Positions 1 to 7,985 are shown, counted from the first letter of the stretch. The stretch: DNA of 9,785 nucleotides from an uncultured Bacilli bacterium (GCA_947631525.1 CANRLQ010000033.1:1-9785), one strand, 5' to 3'. Notes: generated from the letters alone by a model not told the origin. Made by a program: numbers and translations.

Positions 1-707
1 GAAATAATTGTTCTATCTGAAGCATTAATAATCCACCATGAAAGGCCATCAGGTATCATTGGAATAGAATATGCCAACATTTTCTTTAATTCGTGCTTTT
101 TTAATTTGTTAACAGATAAATATTTATATAACTTTTCCTTTATAATTAAAAATATAATACAAAAGAAATTAGCAATAGAAGATGAAATTAATATGAATGA
201 GGCATCTTTTTTCAAAAACATAATAAACCATACATTTAAAATAACAGTAACTACTCCACAAATAACGCTTGCAATAGAGTATCCTACATTATCCCCCAAA
301 CCTCTTGCTATCTGAAGAATTATAGAAGAAATAGATAATACTATTATGTTTATAATAATTGCATAAACATATTTAATATTAATAAATTCTTTTAATATAA
401 ATAATATTAAAAATGCAATGAAAATCTGAAAAATCAATAGTAAAATGGTACTACTTATAATTACTGTTTTTTTGTTTTCATTATCACGTACATCGATTAA
501 AAATCTAAATACACTTGAATCAAACCTCAAAATAATAATGGGAACAAAAAGTGTAATGTATGTTTGTATTAAATCGATATATCCATAGTCTGATGTTAGT
601 AAAATCTTAGTATATAGAGGAATTAATAAAAATGAAATAAATTGAGTACAAAATTTACCAATAAAAATAATTAAGGTATTTTTTATTAAATCTTTACTTT
701 TATTCAT
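1..707 (-). CDS. Wzx-type polysaccharide flippase, N-terminal half (partial)
   Basis: The minus-strand frame is open from ATG at 707 to the window edge, giving 235 codons with no stop. The start reads MNKSKDLIKNTLIIFIGKF, followed by alternating hydrophobic helices. Near the edge is SIPMIPDGLSWWIINASDR, a motif I recognise from the PST/MATE-like O-antigen flippases (PF01943/PF13440). These move the undecaprenyl-linked repeat unit across the membrane. Family members are about 450-500 residues, so about half is visible and the C-terminus lies outside the window. It is the last visible gene of the polysaccharide operon, 40 bases after the glycerophosphotransferase gene. The start is not backed by a good ribosome binding site: only AAGTAAATAAAT precedes it. 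The frame has a stop just upstream and no nearby later Met, so the start must still be close to here. The class is secure; the substrate is not known. Confidence 0.9.
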   Translation of the reverse strand, partial: MNKSKDLIKNTLIIFIGKFCTQFISFLLIPLYTKILLTSDYGYIDLIQTYITLFVPIIILRFDSSVFRFLIDVRDNENKKTVIISSTILLLIFQIFIAFLILFILKEFINIKYVYAIIINIIVLSISSIILQIARGLGDNVGYSIASVICGVVTVILNVWFIMFLKKDASFILISSSIANFFCIIFLIIKEKLYKYLSVNKLKKHELKKMLAYSIPMIPDGLSWWIINASDRTII

Positions 708-747
708 ATTTATTTACTTAAATTTTATTTTATTAATATTTATCATT

Positions 748-1959
748 TTAATTATCACCCTTAATTAATTTTATTATTAAATCGGTTACTCTTTCACTTG
801 CATGTCCATCATCAATTAATCCAAATTTCTTTTTAAACTCTACATAATTATTTAAAATCTCATTTTCATCAAATTCTTTTATAATATTTAGTAATTCAAT
901 ATTATCTTTTGCTATAGGAAAAGGTAGCTGTGAAAAATTGAAATACAATCCTCTTTCATAATTATAAGAATCTATATCATTAGCATATAAAATTACTGGT
1001 TTAGAAGCTATGATAGATTCAAACATAATAGAAGAATAGTCTGTAATTAAAATATCACAAGCGCATATTAATTCTTGCATATCATCATACTTTGAACCAT
1101 TAATGTAATTATTACATTTTATAAGTCTTTCTGGTTCTTTTATATTTGGATGTAATCTAATTATAACTTCCCACTTTTCATTTGTATTTTTTTCTAATAA
1201 ATTTTTTAATTTTTCAAAATCTATATTATATGGATTATTATTATAATCATTTCTAAAAGTAGGTGCATATAATAATAGATTTGCGTTTTCTTTAATGTTT
1301 AATGTTTTATAAACTTTTCTTTTGATAAAATTACTGTTAGTTATTAATATATCATTTTTTGGTGTACCATACTCTAAAATTTTTCCTTTGTATCTAAAAG
1401 TATTTTGATACATTTTTGTAGCAAAATCACTGTTTGATATCATAAAATCGGCCATTTTATTATCTTGTTTCATACACTTTACATAATAATCTCCTAATTT
1501 ATCCAAAACATCATACTCAATTTTTTTTAACATCATACAACCATGCCATACTTGAATATAATACTGTTTTTTTCTTTTTGGAGTCCAATACTCTTTTCTA
1601 CAATTATCTATCCATACTTTAGATGTAGCCAATTCATATAGTGATTTAATAGAGCCATATCTAACTTTTTTGATTTGTTTTGGTAATCCATTATTATCCC
1701 AATTTTCCTTATTAATTAACCAAATTATTTTGACTTTTTCATGTTGTTTAAGTAAACATTCTGATATATATTTAGCATTATCACCATATCCTTTTCCAAA
1801 ATAATTTGAAATTAATACTTTGTTATTTTGAATAGGAACTAAACGAAACAAATAACCAAAAAAATACATTCTAAATTGATAAAAAAAACGATAAATATGT
1901 TTCATAATACAATATAAAATACTATTTTTTCTTAATAATTTTTGTATATGTTGTTTCAC
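748..1959 (-). CDS. CDP-glycerol:poly(glycerophosphate) glycerophosphotransferase family protein (TagB/TagF-like)
   Basis: This 403-residue protein has the features of Glyphos_transf (PF04464), the teichoic acid TagB/TagF fold. They are QVWHG (136-140), LYAPTFR (230-236), RLHPN (268-272), TDYSSIMFE (306-314) and DGHASERV (384-391). His139 and His270 correspond to the two histidines considered catalytic in TagF. The usual HGTPLK reads HGCMMLKK here. The enzyme family transfers glycerol-phosphate (or ribitol-phosphate) from a CDP-alditol to an acceptor at the cytoplasmic membrane face. Its length fits a single-domain TagB-like enzyme rather than full TagF. No membrane helix is evident apart from a hydrophobic, basic N-terminus (about 15-42). 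The start is GTG with a strong AGGTGAT site; an ATG at 1974 reaches a stop after two codons and is excluded. It follows the polymerase gene by 15 bases. Within a Wzx/Wzy cluster it probably decorates the repeat unit with phosphoglycerol, which is inference. Confidence 0.9.
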   Translation of the reverse strand: MKQHIQKLLRKNSILYCIMKHIYRFFYQFRMYFFGYLFRLVPIQNNKVLISNYFGKGYGDNAKYISECLLKQHEKVKIIWLINKENWDNNGLPKQIKKVRYGSIKSLYELATSKVWIDNCRKEYWTPKRKKQYYIQVWHGCMMLKKIEYDVLDKLGDYYVKCMKQDNKMADFMISNSDFATKMYQNTFRYKGKILEYGTPKNDILITNSNFIKRKVYKTLNIKENANLLLYAPTFRNDYNNNPYNIDFEKLKNLLEKNTNEKWEVIIRLHPNIKEPERLIKCNNYINGSKYDDMQELICACDILITDYSSIMFESIIASKPVILYANDIDSYNYERGLYFNFSQLPFPIAKDNIELLNIIKEFDENEILNNYVEFKKKFGLIDDGHASERVTDLIIKLIKGDN

Positions 1960-1974
1960 TTAACATCACCTCAT

Positions 1975-3141
1975 TTAATCAACTATTAAATTATTATTAT
2001 TTATATCACTAATTTTATATATTGAATATAACATTAAAAAGAAATAAGCATGATTTAAACTATCAAATAGTCCTAATAAAAACATTATAAAGATTGAAAT
2101 TAAAGAAGTATATTTAATTTTTTCATTTGAACAGCCATTTATTGATTTCAAAATTATAAATAAGATTATTAAAAATATTAAAAATCCCAAGAAACCTGAT
2201 TCATATATAATTTGCAACAATGCATTATGGGTATGATTTACAATAAATTTATCCTTAAGAATTTCAATTTTCTCTATTCCATATCCAAAAATAGGTTTTT
2301 GTTTTATATATGAAACTCCTCTATCCCATAACATATATCTACTTTCCAAAGTTTGACTTTTATTAAATAAATTCTTAAATAAGTCAGTAAACAAATTATA
2401 ACATTTAAAAATAATCAATGATATATTTGATGCTAAAATAAATAAAAAAACGGTTAAACTATTTAAAAAAGTTCTAATCTTTATTTTTTTGATAACAAAT
2501 AGGTAATACATTATACCAAAAAATAATGTACATACCATAGCACCAACAGACCATACATATATTAATGTAAATAAACATATACAATATATCAAATACCTAA
2601 TGGATTTTTTCTTTCCAAAAGTTGGGTTTACTAATAAAAAATATATCAATGGTAATATTACAAATATAAATCTATTATCCTCTCCTAAAAAATATAATTT
2701 ATTCATATTATGTTGTAAATATAATTTATCATATAATAAACTACTACTAATAACTGTTATCAAATTGAATAAAATATAAATTGAAAAAACAACAGATATA
2801 TTCTTAAAAAAAGATTTACTATCTAAATCCATCCACATATCACATAACATTACAAGTGAAGCTATAGGAACAATATAACTAAAACATCTTACTATTTCTC
2901 CAGAGTTTAATAAGGTGGATACACATAGTAATACACAATATGTAGCAATTGCTATTATCAATTTCGTAAATTTGCCTCTCATTATAAATAATAAAAGTAT
3001 AATTATAGCACATATAATTTTTAAAACTAAATATATTTTATCCAATGGTTCTATAGTATTAACAATTAGAGGTTGCAAAAAAGGTATAATTAATAATGTA
3101 AATAAATACTTGTTATACATTGTTTGTTTAATCTTTTTCAA
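1975..3141 (-). CDS. O-antigen ligase/polymerase family membrane protein (probable Wzy)
   Basis: This 388-residue protein is almost all membrane helices, about 10 by eye. One large loop near 255-305 carries SRYMLWDRGVSYIKQKP, FGYG and NHTHN (His303, His305). This is the Wzy_C/O-antigen ligase signature (PF04932): Arg-Trp, then PI-G-G, then an H-x-HN motif before the last helices. Such proteins polymerise or ligate undecaprenyl-linked glycans on the outer membrane face. In a Gram-positive Wzx/Wzy locus the likely role is repeat-unit polymerase. The start is TTG at 3141, preceded by GAGGAAGTG at good spacing. The next Met is codon 8 (ATG at 3120), without a comparable site, so TTG is preferred. 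The ribosome binding site overlaps the last codons of the upstream family 2 glycosyltransferase, and only 4 bases separate the genes, suggesting translational coupling. Polymerase versus ligase cannot be settled from sequence alone. Confidence 0.88.
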   Translation of the reverse strand: MKKIKQTMYNKYLFTLLIIPFLQPLIVNTIEPLDKIYLVLKIICAIIILLLFIMRGKFTKLIIAIATYCVLLCVSTLLNSGEIVRCFSYIVPIASLVMLCDMWMDLDSKSFFKNISVVFSIYILFNLITVISSSLLYDKLYLQHNMNKLYFLGEDNRFIFVILPLIYFLLVNPTFGKKKSIRYLIYCICLFTLIYVWSVGAMVCTLFFGIMYYLFVIKKIKIRTFLNSLTVFLFILASNISLIIFKCYNLFTDLFKNLFNKSQTLESRYMLWDRGVSYIKQKPIFGYGIEKIEILKDKFIVNHTHNALLQIIYESGFLGFLIFLIILFIILKSINGCSNEKIKYTSLISIFIMFLLGLFDSLNHAYFFLMLYSIYKISDINNNNLIVD

Positions 3142-3145
3142 AATT

Positions 3146-4123
3146 TCACTTCCTCTTCTTATATATATTTTTTATAATAAACTTGTAAAGTCCATAATTA
3201 ATATAAAATAATTTAAATTGTATTCTTTTTAGTAATGATATATTTTTTAAACTTTTTTTGTTTTCTTCTATTATTTCTTTAGTAGTTTTTATTATATCGT
3301 TTCTTACTACATTATGAGTTATCATATTATTAATAACCCTCAAATTGTAATTAATGCACCCTATAGAAGAAGCACCTAAAATCTGTGGATATGATTTTTT
3401 TATAAAATTATAAACTTCCATAGATGCATCATACAAATCATATAATTTTTCATTAAATTCTTTTGCTTTAAAATTTTGTCCATTTATTGATGAATCTCTT
3501 TGTACATAATAATATTTTGGAGTCGGATCATATACTATTACATTTGAAGCATTTAATACTTTATAAATGGTATTTATATCCTCAAATGCCTGTCCTAATG
3601 GATACAATATACCTTTAAACAATTCTTTTTTAAATAATTTATTACAGCTTATCATACCTATATCATTTACTAATAAACTATTTTTTAATGCTTCTTCTTT
3701 GTTATATACTTTTATTTCATTTCCGTTAGCTATAATTACATTTTTGTTTTTATATTCCATAATATAAGAACATACTGAAATATCTGCATTAAAATTAATT
3801 AAATTTTTATATAATAATTCTATCATATCATTTTCTATATAGTCATCGCTATCTATAAAGCAAAGTAAGTCACCAGTAGATATACTAATACCAGTGTTTC
3901 TTGCATCTGATAATCCGCCATTTTTTTTATGGACTACTTTTATTCTATTATCTGACAAAGATAGTTCATCACTTATTCTACCACTCGAATCACTTGAACC
4001 ATCATCAACTAGTATTATTTCTATATTTTTATAAGTTTGATTAACTATACTATTAACACATTTTTCTAGATAAAGTTCTACATTATATATAGGTACAATC
4101 ACACTTATTTTTGGATTAGTCAT
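3146..4123 (-). CDS. Family 2 glycosyltransferase
   Basis: This 325-residue GT-A fold enzyme (PF00535) starts MTNPKISVIVPIYNVELYLE. The nucleotide-binding motif VDDGSSD is at 39-45, NGGLSDARN at 68-76, and the metal-binding DxD-type motif FIDSDDYIE at 89-97. FED at 180-182 is in the position of the acceptor or catalytic acidic pair, and YYYVQRDSSI is at 204-213. It transfers a sugar from a nucleotide sugar to the growing lipid-linked repeat unit at the inner membrane face. The C-terminus (about 225-325) is basic and has weak hydrophobic patches, which would fit peripheral membrane contact. The start is ATG with GAGGTAAATATT before it. That site overlaps the TGA stop of the HAD gene, and the genes are 10 bases apart. 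Donor sugar and linkage cannot be read from the sequence; many capsule and exopolysaccharide enzymes share these motifs. Confidence 0.93.
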   Translation of the reverse strand: MTNPKISVIVPIYNVELYLEKCVNSIVNQTYKNIEIILVDDGSSDSSGRISDELSLSDNRIKVVHKKNGGLSDARNTGISISTGDLLCFIDSDDYIENDMIELLYKNLINFNADISVCSYIMEYKNKNVIIANGNEIKVYNKEEALKNSLLVNDIGMISCNKLFKKELFKGILYPLGQAFEDINTIYKVLNASNVIVYDPTPKYYYVQRDSSINGQNFKAKEFNEKLYDLYDASMEVYNFIKKSYPQILGASSIGCINYNLRVINNMITHNVVRNDIIKTTKEIIEENKKSLKNISLLKRIQFKLFYINYGLYKFIIKNIYKKRK

Positions 4124-4133
4124 AATATTTACC

Positions 4134-6008
4134 TCACTTTTTAAATTTATAAATAATCAATACTATTTTATCTGATATGTTTACCACATTAAATGTTTTT
4201 TTCAAAAAACCAATTCTCCAATCACAATTTATGAAATCTTTTATAAATTGCTTAACATGAGTAATATAATATTTAAAACCCTTGTATTCTACAAGTTTTC
4301 TATATTCCATATCGAAAAATATTAAATTTTCAAATTGTTTGACATCTTTTTTAGATGGTTTTGTCATCAATTTGTATAGAGATGAAAATGAATATTTTGA
4401 TGTAATTGGAATATTTTTAACATATTGTAAAATTTTGGAAAAATCTACAACATTTTTTATTGCTCCTTCATGAATTTCTTTTATAATTTCTAATGTTTCT
4501 TTTGGAACATTATAATCTTCTAATAAAACTAATGGTTTATTATTTTCTACATAATATTTTTGTGCACTGCCATGGTAAGCAGAAAAAAATGTTTCAATTA
4601 ATCCTCTATATGCTGAAATTAAATCACTATTATATTTTTTTGTATTTTTATCGAATGCATAAGATTTTTTATTTGAATTTTGTTCACAACTTAAACCAAT
4701 ATAAAAACCATCTATTAAACAGTCGATTTTATTCTTTTTCAATAAATTTTCTAAACAATCTTGCATCGTTCCATGCCAACCAATGTCAACTACAGCAATA
4801 TGATTAGATGAAATATTTTCTTCGAAATATTCAATAAATGCATCACTTTCTATTTGAGCATTTTCTTTTATTTCATCAATATATTTATTTAGTTTAGACA
4901 ATAATTTGTTATCGTTAATTATCTTATCCCTATCAACTTCTAAATTGCTTATTATTTTATCTTCTTTATGTAAATTGATAATACCAACTCTTTTTAATAA
5001 ACTAGAAAAAGTTTCTTTTTTTCTAAATTTAACTATTTCCAATACATCATCAAAGCATGTTATATTTGTAAGCATTGGAACTGTTAAACTTCTCCTAGAA
5101 GCTAAAAAATATTGTGTTTCTATTTCTTCATTTTGAAAAAGAATATCATATGCTTTTTTCATGATATAGCCATCTCTAGATAAAAATAATATTTTTTTAA
5201 TGTTTTTCTTTTGACATTCATTATGCAACCAACAAGAAAATCCTATTAATAGATTTCCTAATGCTTCATATCCAATCTTTTGATAAGTTTGTTCTATCTC
5301 ACCAATATGATTATTAGTTAAACTATATAGTATGTCATCTCCTAATGTTGATATATTTTCCTTGGATTTTTGATAGTTTAAATGATTTATATTTCTTTTT
5401 ATTTTATAACTATGTAATCCTTTTAGTTTTGGAACAATAAAATCACTCTTTAAACTATCACCAATATGTAATATATTAGAAGTTCCTAAATCTTTTTTTA
5501 CATAATCAAAAAGTTTTCCTTCACTTTTTGTACATTTACATTCTGAAGATATATATAATTTATAATAACCATTTATTCCATTCTTTTTTAAAACATTTTG
5601 TAAAAAATTTTTGGTATGATACATATCAGATATAAAAATAACTTTTTTATTTTTTAAAATACAATAATTGTATAACTCCAACATAGCTGTATTACAACAT
5701 ATCATATTTGATTCTAATTCTTGTTCATATTTTAAAATATCGTTTGCAGATTTATTATCAATTCTACTATAAATATTATTTATATTTAAATCTGCTCCCT
5801 CAGATTGATTCCACAAATCTATTTCTATTTGTTTTCTTTTACTAGAAAAATCTTTTATATTCTTTACATTATTTTCTATATAATTTAATTCAATAATATC
5901 ATAAATTAGAAATGGATTTGTAACATTTCTTTTTAAAATAGTATCAAATAAATCAAATGATATGTACTCATATTTATCTATCAAATTTTTCAATTTTTTA
6001 ATTTTCAT
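4134..6008 (-). CDS. HAD-superfamily protein fused to an uncharacterised C-terminal domain (COG5610-like)
   Basis: This is a 624-residue protein with two parts. Residues 1-205 form a HAD domain: motif I FDLFDT (Asp19), motif II IFISD (Ser127), a Lys near 161-165 in KSEGK, and motif IV HIGDSLKSD (181-189). At the +2 position of motif I, where phosphatases carry the acid/base Asp, there is Phe21; Asp22 is next to it. Phosphatase chemistry is therefore not assured. Residues about 240-620 form a second domain with LSRDGY (276-281), ASRRSL (303-308) and VDIGWHGTMQ (407-416). I recognise this combination from HAD proteins in polysaccharide loci but know of no assigned reaction. No signal peptide or clear membrane helix is present, so it is probably cytoplasmic. 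It overlaps the upstream glycosyltransferase gene by 11 bases and has AAGGAA six bases before ATG. A role in making or modifying the repeat unit is inferred from position only. Confidence 0.85.
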   Translation of the reverse strand: MKIKKLKNLIDKYEYISFDLFDTILKRNVTNPFLIYDIIELNYIENNVKNIKDFSSKRKQIEIDLWNQSEGADLNINNIYSRIDNKSANDILKYEQELESNMICCNTAMLELYNYCILKNKKVIFISDMYHTKNFLQNVLKKNGINGYYKLYISSECKCTKSEGKLFDYVKKDLGTSNILHIGDSLKSDFIVPKLKGLHSYKIKRNINHLNYQKSKENISTLGDDILYSLTNNHIGEIEQTYQKIGYEALGNLLIGFSCWLHNECQKKNIKKILFLSRDGYIMKKAYDILFQNEEIETQYFLASRRSLTVPMLTNITCFDDVLEIVKFRKKETFSSLLKRVGIINLHKEDKIISNLEVDRDKIINDNKLLSKLNKYIDEIKENAQIESDAFIEYFEENISSNHIAVVDIGWHGTMQDCLENLLKKNKIDCLIDGFYIGLSCEQNSNKKSYAFDKNTKKYNSDLISAYRGLIETFFSAYHGSAQKYYVENNKPLVLLEDYNVPKETLEIIKEIHEGAIKNVVDFSKILQYVKNIPITSKYSFSSLYKLMTKPSKKDVKQFENLIFFDMEYRKLVEYKGFKYYITHVKQFIKDFINCDWRIGFLKKTFNVVNISDKIVLIIYKFKK

Positions 6009-7155
6009 TTAATATTCCTTCATACTTTTCTACAATATAATCCCAGCTATATTCTGTTTCAATTCTTTTTTTTGCTTTTTTGGATAATTTGTTTATCTCT
6101 TCTTTATCTAATTTATCAGCTTTATTTATTAATCCAGATAAATTTTTTTCTTTTTTATTCCAATATAAAGCACCATCTTTTGCTACTTCTTTGTTAAATT
6201 CAACATTTAATAATAAATTAATTTTTGTTGATGCTAGGGCTTCTAATAATGATGGATTTGTTCCACCAACTTCATGTCCATGAAAATACCCATATGCATT
6301 TTCTCTTATTTTTTTTAACAATTGTTTATCATAAACTGTATCTACAAATTTAATTCTTTTATCATTTTCAAAATTTGTTTTTCTTTTTAAATTTTCATAA
6401 AATTTATTTTTTTCAACATTTGTAATTATTACTAAATCCTTTTTACTTTTAGAATTCATAAATTCTTTTATAATTGTTTCATAGTTATTTTCAGGTACAA
6501 ATCTACCAACAACTAAATAATAATCATTTTTTCTTATATCAAATTTTTTAAACCATTCTTTTAATTCAGTAGAATTATCTTTTAATGAAGATTTTGTTGT
6601 ATCAGATCCATATGCAATATAAACTGTAGCTGGCTTATATTTTTTATAATTATTTTTGATATATTTTTCTATATTAATTGAATCACAAATTAGTAAATCT
6701 GAATATTTTACCATTAATTTTTCAGATAATTTCCAATATTTTTTTACAAAATAATTCCACTTTGCTCTTTTCCATTCATGTCCATCTGGATTCACATATA
6801 CTTGAAAATTAAGTTTATGTAATTTTTTAACATATCTATTAAAAAAAGGACCTATTCTACATGCCAAAACATATACAATACCTGAATTTATATTATTTTT
6901 TTTGATATATTGTATTACTTGTTTAAGAGCATTAATATCATAATATACTGCTTTTGCTGCACCTATATTTGGTACACTTACATTAAAACAACTTGCATTA
7001 TTATATACAAATTCTGGTTTATTAGAATTCATGCAAGCAACATGATATTTTATATTTTTATTTTTTTGTCGTGTTACTAATTCATCTACAAAGGTTTCAA
7101 AACCTCCATATTGTGCCGGTATACCTTTTGAACCTATTATAAAAATATGTTTCAT
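5998..7155 (-). CDS. Family 4 glycosyltransferase, Cps2T/WchF-like (DUF1972), probable rhamnosyltransferase
   Basis: This 385-residue protein begins MKHIFIIGSKGIPAQYGGFE, the hallmark of the DUF1972 N-terminal domain (PF09314) of Cps2T/WchF-type enzymes. Further signatures are NPDGHEWKR (122-130), the donor-side GRFVPENNYETII (217-229) and GHEVGGTNPSLLEALA (293-308). The fold is GT-B with a C-terminal Glycos_transf_1 domain. In Streptococcus pneumoniae, Cps2T adds rhamnose beta-1,4 to the first glucose on undecaprenyl diphosphate, the second step of repeat-unit assembly. Here it is the next gene after the priming enzyme, which matches that order. The length is normal for the family. ATG at 7155 is preceded by AAAGGAG seven bases away. 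It is the first gene behind the promoter at 7187-7215 and leads the six-gene run. The family is secure; the rhamnose donor and the linkage are by analogy. Confidence 0.92.
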   Translation of the reverse strand: MKHIFIIGSKGIPAQYGGFETFVDELVTRQKNKNIKYHVACMNSNKPEFVYNNASCFNVSVPNIGAAKAVYYDINALKQVIQYIKKNNINSGIVYVLACRIGPFFNRYVKKLHKLNFQVYVNPDGHEWKRAKWNYFVKKYWKLSEKLMVKYSDLLICDSINIEKYIKNNYKKYKPATVYIAYGSDTTKSSLKDNSTELKEWFKKFDIRKNDYYLVVGRFVPENNYETIIKEFMNSKSKKDLVIITNVEKNKFYENLKRKTNFENDKRIKFVDTVYDKQLLKKIRENAYGYFHGHEVGGTNPSLLEALASTKINLLLNVEFNKEVAKDGALYWNKKEKNLSGLINKADKLDKEEINKLSKKAKKRIETEYSWDYIVEKYEGILNEN

Positions 7156-7186
7156 ATTAAACTCCTTTATTACATCGTCCTACATA

Positions 7187-7215
7187 ATTATACAATATTA
7201 GGTATATTAAATCAA
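7187..7215 (-). promoter_or_regulatory. Sigma-A-type promoter for the six-gene glycosyltransferase-flippase run
   Basis: On the minus strand there is TTGATT (7210-7215), a 17-base spacer and a perfect TATAAT (7187-7192). Transcription would begin near 7180, leaving a leader of about 25 bases that contains the AAAGGAG site of the family 4 glycosyltransferase gene. It lies just downstream of a terminator-like hairpin, so the genes from 7155 leftward could be transcribed independently of the priming enzyme. Confidence 0.7.
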
Positions 7216-7221
7216 GTTTAC

Positions 7222-7251
7222 AAAAAAAAACAAATCTTTACAAATTTGTTT
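7222..7251 (-). terminator. Weak intrinsic terminator or attenuator after the priming transferase gene
   Basis: On the minus strand AAACAAAT (7244-7251) pairs with ATTTGTTT (7228-7235) around an 8-base loop, and a run of nine T follows (7222-7230). The stem has 8 pairs but only one G-C pair, and it begins inside the TAA stop codon at 7250-7252. Termination is probably partial, allowing read-through into the following genes. Confidence 0.45.
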
Positions 7252-7936
7252 ATTTTGCACCCCTTGTTCCAATAACAGCACCTGCTGTCTTTAATAATAT
7301 TTTTATATCTTCTTTAGAGTTTCTTTCTAAAGCATATTTTTTATCTAATTTTAAACGATTGTTAAAACTTATATCACTTCTACCACTAATTTGCCATAGT
7401 CCTGTTATGCCTGGTTTACAAGTAATTATATAGTTATAAAAATTACCCATGTCTTTTTTTTCTCTAAATAAATATGGTCTAGGGCCTACTAATGTCATAT
7501 CTCCTTTTAAAACATTTAATAACTGTGGAAATTCATCTATTGAATATCTTCTAATAAATTTTCCTATTTTTGTTATTCTAGGGTCATCTTCTAATTTTTT
7601 ATTAGTCAAATATTCTTTTCTTATTTCTTCATTTTCTTCCATTAGTTTTTCTAAAATTTCTTCAGCATTTGGTACCATTGATCTAAATTTATATATTTTT
7701 ATTGTTTTTCCATTTCTACCAATTCGATCTTGTTTAAAAATGATTGGAGCAAAGTCTTTATGACAAATGGACATAATTTTTATAATTATGCACAATGGTA
7801 TTAATAATATTGATCCAAATAATCCAGCTATAATATCTATAAAACGTTTAAAAAAAGAATATATATAAAACTTAATTTTAAGTAATAATTTATTATCTTC
7901 TATATTTTCCATTTCTAAAACACTCATTTCATCCAT
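7250..7936 (-). CDS. Undecaprenyl-phosphate sugar phosphotransferase (bacterial sugar transferase), priming enzyme
   Basis: This 228-residue member of PF02397 starts repeat-unit synthesis by moving a sugar-1-phosphate from a UDP-sugar to undecaprenyl phosphate at the cytoplasmic membrane face. From the chosen Met, KRFID (about 30-34) leads into one hydrophobic re-entrant helix (about 34-58). Next come the basic FKQDRIGRNGK loop, KFRSM, and DDPRITKIGKFIRRYSIDEF containing the Asp134-Glu135 catalytic pair. LVGPRP and PGITGLWQISGRS complete the signature. It is the short monotopic form, lacking the extra N-terminal membrane domain of WbaP-type enzymes. The frame extends to a GTG at 7960, but no ribosome binding site precedes that. 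ATG at 7936 has AGGAG eight bases upstream and is preferred. It is the first gene of the locus, behind a consensus promoter. Glucose or galactose is typical; the actual sugar is not determinable. Confidence 0.94.
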   Translation of the reverse strand: MDEMSVLEMENIEDNKLLLKIKFYIYSFFKRFIDIIAGLFGSILLIPLCIIIKIMSICHKDFAPIIFKQDRIGRNGKTIKIYKFRSMVPNAEEILEKLMEENEEIRKEYLTNKKLEDDPRITKIGKFIRRYSIDEFPQLLNVLKGDMTLVGPRPYLFREKKDMGNFYNYIITCKPGITGLWQISGRSDISFNNRLKLDKKYALERNSKEDIKILLKTAGAVIGTRGAK

Positions 7937-7938
7937 AA

Positions 7939-7957
7939 AATCAACTCCTGATTGATT
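7939..7957 (-). promoter_or_regulatory. Hairpin presenting the ribosome binding site of the priming transferase
   Basis: AATCAA (7952-7957 on the minus strand) and TTGATT (7939-7944) are perfect 6-bp complements. They flank a 7-base loop, TCAGGAG, that holds the Shine-Dalgarno sequence, two bases before the start codon at 7936. The placement could tune translation of the locus's first enzyme, or it could be chance in AT-rich DNA. Confidence 0.4.
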
Positions 7958-7985
7958 CACTATTCTATATCATATATTAAAATAA

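Noticed and set aside
106..315. Plus-strand open frames throughout the window, e.g. 106-315, 2915-3211, 4493-4807 and 7449-7763
   Set aside because: All lie opposite real minus-strand genes, have no ribosome binding site or recognisable domain, and read as low-complexity products of AT-rich antisense sequence.
7937..7960. GTG at 7960 as the start of the priming transferase (236 residues)
   Set aside because: No ribosome binding site precedes it. AGGAG sits eight bases before ATG 7936, and the added eight residues coincide with the hairpin that holds that site.
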